Position numbers and translations under genes: made by a program
Shown: one piece after another, positions 8,508-15,826 of the stretch
Layout of the letters: each line of letters begins with the position of its first letter
Numbering within the stretch: position 1 is the first letter of the stretch
Notes under the pieces: model-generated
Database searches by the model: none
What the model was told of the DNA's origin: nothing
The model's input: only the letters and a program-made list of their open reading frames with translations
Assembly: GCA_023251395.1 (NCBI GenBank)
Contig: JAHEYW010000006.1
Coordinates: 1 to 34,002 of the forward strand
From: Bacteroidales bacterium
GTDB lineage: Bacteria; Bacteroidota; Bacteroidia; Bacteroidales; VadinHA17
Length of the DNA: 34,002 nucleotides
Direction of reading: 5' to 3'

Positions 8508-8534
8508 CCCCCTAAATCCCCCTAAAGGGGGACT
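8508..8534. repeat. Short REP-like palindrome with CCCTAAAGGG core
   Basis: The 14-base palindrome CCCCCTAAAGGGGG (8518-8531) is preceded by a second CCCCCTAAAT unit. The same AATCCC...TAAAGGG core occurs in the foldback element at 717-729. This points to a dispersed repeat family rather than part of the neighbouring terminator. Confidence 0.6.
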
Positions 8535-8630
8535 TCAACATATATTATATTTGAATGTTAACCTTTTATAGCTCCTATTCAGGAAAGTTCCTAAAGCTAT
8601 CATATATGTCCTTCCTGACAGCTTTTTTCG

Positions 8631-8638
8631 TAACTTTG
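8631..8638 (+). promoter_or_regulatory. -7 promoter element TAACTTTG for gpsA
   Basis: TAACTTTG is an exact match to TAnnTTTG and lies 16 bases before the gpsA ATG at 8655. It would drive gpsA-pgi after the upstream terminator and repeat. Confidence 0.6.
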
Positions 8639-8654
8639 TATCAAATGGAATGAC

Positions 8655-9656
8655 ATGACAAAAAACTCTGAAGCAGAGGTAACAGTTATCGGTTCCGGAA
8701 GCTGGGCAACCGCTATAGTGAAGATGCTTTGCACCAATGTTTCAAAAATATGCTGGTATATTCACTTCGAGGAGGAGTTAAAATATCTGAAAAAATACCA
8801 TCACAATCAGAAGTATCTTAGTGCAGTTAATTTCAAACCGGAAAAGCTTCTTCTCACAGGCGATATCAACCGGGCTGTTAAAGCGTCAGATATTATCTTC
8901 CTTGTCACCCCGGCAGCTTTCCTTAAACAAACTCTTGCACCACTTATTATTCCGCTGAAAGGAAAAATAGTTTGCTCAGCAATAAAAGGATTTATCCCCG
9001 ATGACACGTGTATTGTCGGGGAATTCATTCATAATAACTACAATTTTCCTTACTCCGCCATTGTAATTATTACGGGACCAAGCCATGCCGAAGAGGTAGC
9101 AATGGAAAAGCTTACCTACCTTACGATTGCCTCCCAGGATCCTGAAAGAGCAAAAATTACTGCACATGTATTGAAGAATCACTACCTGCGGACAATCATT
9201 TCTGATGATATATATGGTACCGAGTATGCTGCAGTCCTGAAAAATATTTATGCAATTGGTGCGGGAATTTGTATTGGATTAGGATATGGGGACAATTTCC
9301 TGGCTGTCCTGTTATCCAATGCTGCGATGGAAATGAAGACATTCATTGATAATATTCATCCTATTGAACGTGATATTAAGAGTTCTGCTTACCTGGGTGA
9401 CCTGCTTGTGACAGGATATTCACAGTTCAGCCGGAACAGGGCTTTCGGCAATATGATTGGAAAAGGGTATCCGGTTCAGACTGCATTAATGGAAATGACA
9501 ATGATTGCTGAAGGATATTATGCATCTAAAGGAATACACAAAGTAAAATCCGACAAGAATCTGGATATTCCGATTGCAGAGACTGTATACAGGATACTGT
9601 ATGAAAATGCCATTCCCTCGAAAGAAATATATAACCTGACAAAAATACTTAAGTGA
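8655..9656 (+). CDS. gpsA: Glycerol-3-phosphate dehydrogenase [NAD(P)+]
   Basis: It reduces dihydroxyacetone phosphate to sn-glycerol-3-phosphate for phospholipid synthesis. The N-terminal dinucleotide fold begins GSGSWATA (13-20), a variant of the usual GAGSWGTA. K111 in SAIKGF, GPSHAEE (141-147), K196 in AVLKNIYAIGAG, LGDL (247-250) and SRNRAFG (259-265) match conserved NAD- and substrate-site positions. The length of 333 residues is standard. The stop lies one base before the pgi ATG, so the two are almost certainly cotranscribed. The glycine-to-alanine change in the nucleotide loop is mild and I do not read it as loss of function. Confidence 0.95.
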   Translation: MTKNSEAEVTVIGSGSWATAIVKMLCTNVSKICWYIHFEEELKYLKKYHHNQKYLSAVNFKPEKLLLTGDINRAVKASDIIFLVTPAAFLKQTLAPLIIPLKGKIVCSAIKGFIPDDTCIVGEFIHNNYNFPYSAIVIITGPSHAEEVAMEKLTYLTIASQDPERAKITAHVLKNHYLRTIISDDIYGTEYAAVLKNIYAIGAGICIGLGYGDNFLAVLLSNAAMEMKTFIDNIHPIERDIKSSAYLGDLLVTGYSQFSRNRAFGNMIGKGYPVQTALMEMTMIAEGYYASKGIHKVKSDKNLDIPIAETVYRILYENAIPSKEIYNLTKILK

Positions 9657-9657
9657 T

Positions 9658-11001
9658 ATGAAAGAAAATATTAACGTAAGTCTGAAAGGGTTACCAGGAT
9701 TTGTTCCATTGGAAGAAATCATTGCTCTATCCCGTTTGTCTTTAAGACATCTGGAGGCAATAAATAGCAGAACAGGAGCCGGGAACGATTTTCTTGGCTG
9801 GGTCAGTCTGCCCGAAGAAATGCATCTTCAGACAGATCAAATCATGAAAATTGCCAGACATATAAGAAATGTTTCTGATACAACTGTTGTGGTTGGAATC
9901 GGAGGCTCTTATCTGGGTGCCAGGGCAGTAATCGAAGCACTATCACATTCATTTCCTCTTCTTTCGGCTTCCAAAAATCACCAGATCTTATATGCAGGGC
10001 ATAATCTTTGCGAGGATTATCTGTCTGAACTGCTAGAAGTTCTTGATCACCGGAATTACTCAATAGTTGTGATTTCCAAATCAGGTACCACTACTGAACC
10101 GGCTATAGCGTTCAGACTGCTTAAAGATCATCTTGAGGCAAAATATGGTAAGTCAGTGGCTGCCGACAGGATCATTGCAATCACCGATTCAACAAAAGGT
10201 GCACTCCGTTCACTTTCCGAATTAAATGGTTATGAGACTTTCTCTATTCCTGACGATATCGGAGGACGATATTCAGTACTTACACCGGTTGGTTTGTTGC
10301 CAATAGCAATAGCAGGCATAGATATTAAAGCCATTATGGAAGGTGCCATTTCGATTGCTGCATTAACAAGAGATAATAAGAACCATGAAAATAATCCTGC
10401 ACTTTTATACGCTGCAGCCAGGAACCTTATCCTCCAGACCGGCAGGAGCATCGAGATCATGGTAAATTACCACTCAAAATTTCATTATCTCTCAGAATGG
10501 TGGAAACAACTTTATGGGGAAAGTGAGGGAAAAGACGGTAAGGGACTATTCCCGGCATCTGTTGATCTTACAACAGACCTTCATTCCATGGGACAATATA
10601 TACAGGAGGGACAAAGAATAATGTTTGAGACTGTAGTTTCAGTAAAGTCTTCAGAGAAAAAAGTGATTATCCCGCTTGAAAAGGAAGATTCAGACCAGCT
10701 AAATTTCCTTGCAGGGAAAAGAATTTCTGAAGTAAATGCCAATGCTGAAACAGGAACTTTTCTTGCACATACCGACGGAAAGGTGCCGGTAATAGCTATT
10801 TCCGTTCCCAAAATTGATGAATTTTACCTCGGCCAACTTATCTATTTCTTTGAAATTGCCTGTGCAATAAGCGGATATATACTTGATGTAAATCCTTTTG
10901 ATCAGCCTGGTGTTGAAGCTTATAAGAAGAACATGTTCGCCTTGTTGAACAAACCCGGATATGAGGAAGCGGGAAAAAAGCTGAGGGAAAGGCTGAAATA
11001 A
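9658..11001 (+). CDS. pgi: Glucose-6-phosphate isomerase
   Basis: It interconverts glucose-6-phosphate and fructose-6-phosphate in glycolysis and gluconeogenesis. GIGGSYLGA (80-88) and SKSGTTTEP (140-148) are the phosphate-binding SIS-fold motifs, and GEDGKGLFP-type sequence (here GKDGKGLFP is read as EGKDGKGLFP) lies near residue 300. The length of 447 residues matches the shorter bacterial form as in Bacillus, not the 550-residue E. coli form. It begins one base after the gpsA stop and has no promoter of its own that I can see. The 92-base gap after it holds a weak GC-rich repeat fragment. Confidence 0.96.
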   Translation: MKENINVSLKGLPGFVPLEEIIALSRLSLRHLEAINSRTGAGNDFLGWVSLPEEMHLQTDQIMKIARHIRNVSDTTVVVGIGGSYLGARAVIEALSHSFPLLSASKNHQILYAGHNLCEDYLSELLEVLDHRNYSIVVISKSGTTTEPAIAFRLLKDHLEAKYGKSVAADRIIAITDSTKGALRSLSELNGYETFSIPDDIGGRYSVLTPVGLLPIAIAGIDIKAIMEGAISIAALTRDNKNHENNPALLYAAARNLILQTGRSIEIMVNYHSKFHYLSEWWKQLYGESEGKDGKGLFPASVDLTTDLHSMGQYIQEGQRIMFETVVSVKSSEKKVIIPLEKEDSDQLNFLAGKRISEVNANAETGTFLAHTDGKVPVIAISVPKIDEFYLGQLIYFFEIACAISGYILDVNPFDQPGVEAYKKNMFALLNKPGYEEAGKKLRERLK

Positions 11002-11015
11002 GATAAAAGACAATC

Positions 11016-11044
11016 CACCTTCGCCAAGGCTTCGGAGGACGAAG
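11016..11044. repeat. Weak GC-rich intergenic repeat fragment between pgi and the sugar kinase
   Basis: A short GC-rich stretch with partial inverted symmetry (CCTTCGCCAAGG, and CTTCG facing CGAAG) interrupts an otherwise AT-rich 92-base gap. Its composition differs from its surroundings and it resembles dispersed intergenic repeats, but the pairing is weak. Confidence 0.35.
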
Positions 11045-11093
11045 AAAGTAAAAAGATAAAAGCAGAATGACAAAAGAAGAAAATTAAACAAAT

Positions 11094-12173
11094 ATGAAAA
11101 TTGAACTTAAGAAAGATTGTACCTGGGCTCTAGTTGCACCAACCAGTATGGGTGTCAGAATTACACCTCCGAATGGCCAGCCTGTTCATTGCAGTGATAT
11201 GTTCCATATGCAGGTAACAAGTGCAGAAAGTAATGTTGTTTCAGTTTCTTCACTTTTAGGTTTACCGGTGAAGGTCCTGACGACATTTGTAAAGGAGAGT
11301 CCAATTGCAAGATTTATAAAAGACAATCTTGCTGCACGTCATATTTCCTATGAAGGTGTTGAAGTTGAACAGGGAGGACCATGGGGTTACCGGCATCAGT
11401 TTAATATTGCAGACAGCGGTATCGGACTGAGAGGTCCGAGGGTCCAGAATGACAGAGCAGGAGAAGTTGGAAGAACACTCAATGTAAAAGATTTTGATCT
11501 TACAAGGTTGTTTGAAAAGGAAGGTGTAAAGATACTTCACCTTTCGGGGTTAATTGCTGCATTATCACCAGAGACCAGTACATTTTGTCTTGAGCTTGCC
11601 AGGGCGGCTAAAAAACATGGGACAAGGATCTCCTTCGATCTTAACTACAGGGCAACCTTCTGGAAAAACCGTGAGAAGGAACTTTCTGCAGCATTCAGAG
11701 AGATTGCCGGGATATCAGATATCCTTGTAGGAAATGAGGAAGATTTTCAGCTTTGTCTTGGTATTGCAGGACCTGAAGAGGGAGGAAAAGACCTTGCATC
11801 AAAAATCGATAGTTTTAAGGAAATGATCAGCCGTGTAAAAAAGGCTTACCCTGATGCTTCGGTTTTTGCAACTACGCTTCGTCAGGTGATTCATACCAAT
11901 GAACATCTCTGGGGTGCTATCATGCTTGAGGGTGATGAATGGCATGTAGCAGAGCCCAGGGAGATACATGTACTTGACCGTATCGGGGGTGGCGATGGGT
12001 TTGTTGGTGGAATGCTTTATGCAATCCTGAAAGGATGGGAACCCGAAAAATGGATACAGTTTGGATGGGCTACCGGTGCTCTTGCAACAACATCAATATA
12101 CGACTACGCACAACCTGCAGACGAGGAACAGGTCTGGTCCATCTGGAAGGGTAATGCCCGCGTAAGAAGATAG
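11094..12173 (+). CDS. PfkB-family sugar kinase, probably 2-keto-3-deoxygluconate kinase
   Basis: This ribokinase-fold kinase would phosphorylate a sugar or sugar acid with ATP. FDLNYR (181-186) resembles the DxNxR segment of KDG kinases. RIGGGDGFVGG (297-307) is the C-terminal PfkB signature with catalytic D301; the usual GAGD appears as GGGD. The length of 359 residues is slightly above the family norm of about 310-345. It follows gpsA-pgi in the same direction after 92 bases and converges on the COG2403 gene with 15 bases between them. KDG kinase is the best guess from the DLNYR segment; fructokinase or another PfkB kinase remains possible, and no KDG aldolase gene is in the window to support it. 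Confidence 0.72.
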   Translation: MKIELKKDCTWALVAPTSMGVRITPPNGQPVHCSDMFHMQVTSAESNVVSVSSLLGLPVKVLTTFVKESPIARFIKDNLAARHISYEGVEVEQGGPWGYRHQFNIADSGIGLRGPRVQNDRAGEVGRTLNVKDFDLTRLFEKEGVKILHLSGLIAALSPETSTFCLELARAAKKHGTRISFDLNYRATFWKNREKELSAAFREIAGISDILVGNEEDFQLCLGIAGPEEGGKDLASKIDSFKEMISRVKKAYPDASVFATTLRQVIHTNEHLWGAIMLEGDEWHVAEPREIHVLDRIGGGDGFVGGMLYAILKGWEPEKWIQFGWATGALATTSIYDYAQPADEEQVWSIWKGNARVRR

Positions 12174-12188
12174 AGAAGAGATATAAAC

Positions 12189-13535
12189 CTATTTCCCTTT
12201 CAATTTGAATCTCTTCACAAAATCATCAATAACCTGCTCCAGGTCAGGATAGCCAATTTCCTGAAGATCATAATATACCCTGGTATTAGGTCTCTTGATT
12301 TTGATAATTCTGTTCAGGTCGATAGGTGTTGCAATGATAACACTGTCGCAATCGGTGTTATTAATGGTTGTCTCGAGGTCTTTCAGCTGTTCTTCTCCGT
12401 AGCCCATTGCCGGCAGAAGTGTTCCTATGTTTGGATAAATTCTGAATGTTTCACTCAATTTACCGACAGTAAACGGACGTGGATCAACAAGTTCTGATGC
12501 GCCGAATTTTTTAGCAGCAACGATCCCGGCTCCGATCTTCATCTCACCATGTGTAAGAGTTGGTCCGTCTTCAACGACCAGAACTCTTTTCCCCTTTATC
12601 ATCGAAGGATCATCAACCTTAATAGGAGAAGCAGCATCAACCACTATAGCTTTAGGATTGACCTTCTCAATATTTTCTCTGACAATCTGAATAGCTTCCG
12701 GCCCGGCACTGTCGATCTTGTTAATTATCACCACGTCAGCAATTCTCAGAGTAACTTCACCAGGATAATAATTAAGCTCATGACCGGCTCTGTGAGGGTC
12801 AGTCACAGTAATCATAAGATCAGTCTTATAAAAAGGAAAATCGTTGTTGCCACCATCCCACAGGATCACATCGCAACCTTTCGGATCTTTCTCTGCCTCG
12901 CGGATTATAGCCTCATAGTCAACTCCGGCATAAATAACATTGCCTCTTACTACATGTGGTTCGTATTCTTCAAGTTCCTCAACTGTACAATTGTGTTTTT
13001 TAAAATCTTTCACCTGGGCAAAACGCTGAACTTTTTGAGCGTTCAGGTCACCATATGGCATCGGATGTCTTATTGCCACAACTTTCAAACCTTTTTTCAT
13101 CAGAAGTTCAATGACTCTTCTTGATGTCTGACTCTTTCCGCAGCCTGTCCTGATTGCACCCACTGAAATAACAGGTTTTGTGCTTTTTATCATAGTATCA
13201 GCCGGACCAAGCAGGATAAAGTTGGCACCAGCAGCATTTACTATTGCGCTCATTGACATAACTTTATGGTAAGTCACATCGCTGTATGAGAAGACACATT
13301 CGCTGACTTTGTGTTTCCTTATAAGGTTTGTAAGATTTTCTTCAGAGAAGATAGGTATCCCGTCTGGGTAAAGTTTTCCTGCAAGTTCAGCCGGATATTT
13401 TCTTCCGTCAATATCAGGAATTTGTGCAGCTGTGAATGCAACAACTTTATATGTTTCATTGTTCCTGTAGTAAGTATTGAAATTATGAAAGTCCCTTCCT
13501 GCTGCTCCGATAATAATAATATTTTTTATGGTCAT
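12189..13535 (-). CDS. COG2403 P-loop protein, cyclic-2,3-diphosphoglycerate synthetase family
   Basis: The ORF track opens at 13559, but ATG at 13535 is preceded by GGAGGA four bases upstream, a clear Shine-Dalgarno site; this gives 448 residues starting MTIKNIIIIG. An N-terminal Rossmann-like segment GAAGRDFHNFN (10-20) comes first, then a P-loop GAIRTGCGKS (126-135), the acidic segment ILWDGGNND (224-232) and INKID (271-275), which resembles the G4 motif of GTPases. The archaeal relative makes the thermoprotectant cyclic 2,3-diphosphoglycerate; bacterial members are usually called predicted GTPases and their role is unknown. It sits convergent with a sugar kinase, so a link to phosphorylated C3 metabolites is possible but unproven. 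Confidence 0.82.
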   Translation of the reverse strand: MTIKNIIIIGAAGRDFHNFNTYYRNNETYKVVAFTAAQIPDIDGRKYPAELAGKLYPDGIPIFSEENLTNLIRKHKVSECVFSYSDVTYHKVMSMSAIVNAAGANFILLGPADTMIKSTKPVISVGAIRTGCGKSQTSRRVIELLMKKGLKVVAIRHPMPYGDLNAQKVQRFAQVKDFKKHNCTVEELEEYEPHVVRGNVIYAGVDYEAIIREAEKDPKGCDVILWDGGNNDFPFYKTDLMITVTDPHRAGHELNYYPGEVTLRIADVVIINKIDSAGPEAIQIVRENIEKVNPKAIVVDAASPIKVDDPSMIKGKRVLVVEDGPTLTHGEMKIGAGIVAAKKFGASELVDPRPFTVGKLSETFRIYPNIGTLLPAMGYGEEQLKDLETTINNTDCDSVIIATPIDLNRIIKIKRPNTRVYYDLQEIGYPDLEQVIDDFVKRFKLKGK

Positions 13536-13536
13536 A

Positions 13537-13546
13537 TTTCCTCCGG
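13537..13546 (-). promoter_or_regulatory. Shine-Dalgarno site deciding the COG2403 start
   Basis: On the minus strand CCGGAGGAAAT precedes the ATG at 13535. A strong GGAGG is rare in this window and favours the shorter start over the track's start at 13559. Confidence 0.7.
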
Positions 13547-13789
13547 TTTTTTGGTTCAAAATTTTATTTCAACTTCTTGAGAAATGATTTAAACAGAAGC
13601 CGTAAATTTATATTTTAGAAAGCGAAGATGCGAGTGTTTAATTCAATTATTTATGACATTAATCAGCCAACAAATAATTGTATCATAATAATTTATACCA
13701 TATATCATTACATCAATACAATACACTGAAGAAAATGTTCATTAGTTGGCAAACTATATGGCAAATTCTTTGTACTATTGAAACTAATT

Positions 13790-14401
13790 ATGAATGTTTT
13801 GGCCCATATATATCTTTCAGGTGATTCAGAAAAGATAATCATTGGCAACTACATTGGCGACTATGTAAAAGGCCGGGATTACTTAAAATACCCTGAGATG
13901 ATCAGAAAGGGCATAATACTTCACAGGCATATTGATGGATTTACCGACCGGCATCCTGTAGTACACCGCAGCAAAATCCTCTTTACTCGAAAGTATCATA
14001 AATACGCCGGTGTGATTACAGATATCCTGTATGATCATTTTCTTACGAAAGAATGGGATTTTTTTTCAAGGCGTCCGCTTGAAAGTGTAACATACAACTT
14101 CTACCGGGCGCTGGTAAATAATTATGAAATCATGCCCGAGAATGTAAGGGAGATGATGCCATTCTTCATTATAAATAACTGGATTGAATCCTACCAGACA
14201 GTAAAAGGTATCAAGCATGTTCTGAATACTTTGAGCAAAAGGTCAACACTACCTAATGAGACCCGCTTTGCAATGCAGATGCTTGATAAGAATTACTATT
14301 CACTCCAGGATGATTTTATGGAATTCTTTCCACAGCTTATTGAATATGTTGAAAAGGATTTTGGGATCGAGATATCCCACAGGATAACTATACCTTTCTG
14401 A
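13790..14401 (+). CDS. AcpH-like protein (acyl carrier protein phosphodiesterase family, DUF479)
   Basis: The track starts this frame at a TTG (13778); the internal ATG at 13790 gives MNVLAHIYLSG, the usual family N-terminus, and 203 residues. The E. coli relative removes the phosphopantetheine group from acyl carrier protein. Visible family features are NVLAH at the start, NYIGDYVKG (about 20-28), HRHIDGFTDRHP (about 46-57) and the acidic, aromatic TDILYDHFL segment, supplying His/Asp residues for a metal site of HD-like type. Its stop codon abuts the rodA stop on the opposite strand with no gap (TGATCA). Whether it truly acts on holo-ACP in this phylum is not established. Confidence 0.82.
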   Translation: MNVLAHIYLSGDSEKIIIGNYIGDYVKGRDYLKYPEMIRKGIILHRHIDGFTDRHPVVHRSKILFTRKYHKYAGVITDILYDHFLTKEWDFFSRRPLESVTYNFYRALVNNYEIMPENVREMMPFFIINNWIESYQTVKGIKHVLNTLSKRSTLPNETRFAMQMLDKNYYSLQDDFMEFFPQLIEYVEKDFGIEISHRITIPF

Positions 14402-15826
14402 TCAGACCAGATATTCTGTTCTGCTTGCGTCGAGTCTCAGAAAGATAAATAACAATACAGTAAATCCCCACATTGAGCTTCCTCCATAGCTGAAGAAGGG
14501 AAGAGGAATTCCAATTACAGGTACCAGTCCGATTGACATTCCGATATTAATAAAGAAGTGCATCAGGAAAATTGATACCACACCATAACCGAAGATCCTG
14601 GAGAAGAAGGACCGTTGTCGTTCAGCCAGAAAAACAAGCCTTATCAGAAAGCCCAGATAAAGCCCAATTACAACAAAAGAACCTATGAAGCCCCACTCCT
14701 CCCCGACAGTACAGAAAATAAAATCGGAGCTCTGCTTTGGAACAAATTTGAATTTTGTCTGAGTTCCACGCAAAAATCCTTTTCCTGCAAAACCACCTGA
14801 TCCAATTGATATGATTGACTGATTAACATTATATCCGGTTTTATATGGATCTGTCTTCATTCCGAGTAAAATACTTATACGATCCCGTTGATGAGTTTTA
14901 AGCATATTATTAAATGCATAATCAACAAAATTCACATAAGCCAGGCTACCGACAAGGAAGAAATAAATAACCAGAACTGCGAAAGCTTTCTGCCGGTAGA
15001 TATATAAAGCTACGGCAAATCCTGTTATGATAACAGCAATCAGGATGATCAGGTCAGTTTCAAATTTATTCAGAAAATAGTAATTGAGCAGATATATTGC
15101 TGCGGAAAGAAATAAAACAATTCCTAATCCGGCAACACATAATATCCATTTCCTCGTTGCAAACCAGGTAAGAACAAATGCAACAGCCAAAATTACAATT
15201 GTCAGATACAGATTATTAAAAAGAAGGGTTACGAAAAACAGGAGAATCATCAGCAAGCCTGAAACAAAAATATATGGACTCATCCCCTCACGGAACAACA
15301 CAAGGAAAAAACCAAGATAAATAATTACCGATCCCAGATCAGGTTGAAGCGCAGTAAGGAATGCAGGAAGCAAAATAATGGCAGAAGCCTCAATGAGTGT
15401 TTTAAACTTTGAAAGGTCCTGTCCTCTCGCATGAATATACCGTGCAACAGCAAGGGCAGTTCCAGCTTTGGCAAATTCTGATGGTTGAAGTGTAACAGCT
15501 CCAAACTGAAACCATGATTTAGCACCATTAATTTCCTTCCCCAGGACAAGTACAAGGATTAACAGGAAGATTGTCCCTCCATACAGGAAATATCCGAAGA
15601 AGAAATAAAACCGGTTATCAATAATCACAACGAATACTGCCAGTATAATTGCAGCGAGGATCCATACAAATTGCTTTCCATATCTCTGGGACATGTTGAG
15701 TATCCCCTGGTGTTCCTCATTATAAACTGCAGCATAAATATTAAGCCATCCCAGGACGACCATTACCAGAAACAAAAGGACAGAGATCCTGTCAATTCGC
15801 AACAATATGTTCTCGCTCCGGTTCAT
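14402..15826 (-). CDS. rodA: Rod shape-determining protein RodA (SEDS glycosyltransferase)
   Basis: RodA polymerises lipid II into glycan strands with PBP2 in the elongasome at the inner membrane. The protein is almost entirely hydrophobic. GAKSWFQFG...LQPSEFAKAG is the SEDS signature, and GEEWGFIGS plus the C-terminal PLPFFSYGGSS are the other conserved motifs. At 474 residues it is about 100 longer than E. coli RodA. The extra length is additional hydrophobic segments in the middle (about residues 190-295). It is the last gene of the cluster, overlaps pbp2 by 4 bases and ends head-on against the AcpH-like gene. Confidence 0.95.
   Translation of the reverse strand: MNRSENILLRIDRISVLLFLVMVVLGWLNIYAAVYNEEHQGILNMSQRYGKQFVWILAAIILAVFVVIIDNRFYFFFGYFLYGGTIFLLILVLVLGKEINGAKSWFQFGAVTLQPSEFAKAGTALAVARYIHARGQDLSKFKTLIEASAIILLPAFLTALQPDLGSVIIYLGFFLVLFREGMSPYIFVSGLLMILLFFVTLLFNNLYLTIVILAVAFVLTWFATRKWILCVAGLGIVLFLSAAIYLLNYYFLNKFETDLIILIAVIITGFAVALYIYRQKAFAVLVIYFFLVGSLAYVNFVDYAFNNMLKTHQRDRISILLGMKTDPYKTGYNVNQSIISIGSGGFAGKGFLRGTQTKFKFVPKQSSDFIFCTVGEEWGFIGSFVVIGLYLGFLIRLVFLAERQRSFFSRIFGYGVVSIFLMHFFINIGMSIGLVPVIGIPLPFFSYGGSSMWGFTVLLFIFLRLDASRTEYLV

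Noticed and set aside
10699-11091. 130-residue minus-strand ORF across the end of pgi
   Set aside because: It overlaps the conserved C-terminus of pgi and the intergenic repeat; the hydrophobic start is an effect of the AT-rich gap.
12549-13124. 191-residue plus-strand ORF opposite the COG2403 gene
   Set aside because: It is antisense to a clearly coding gene with family motifs, and its own translation has no domain-like pattern; it is a shadow frame.
13765-13772. ATTCTTTG as the -7 element for the AcpH-like gene
   Set aside because: It fails the first two positions of TAnnTTTG, so I did not list it as a feature despite a suitable distance to ATG 13790.
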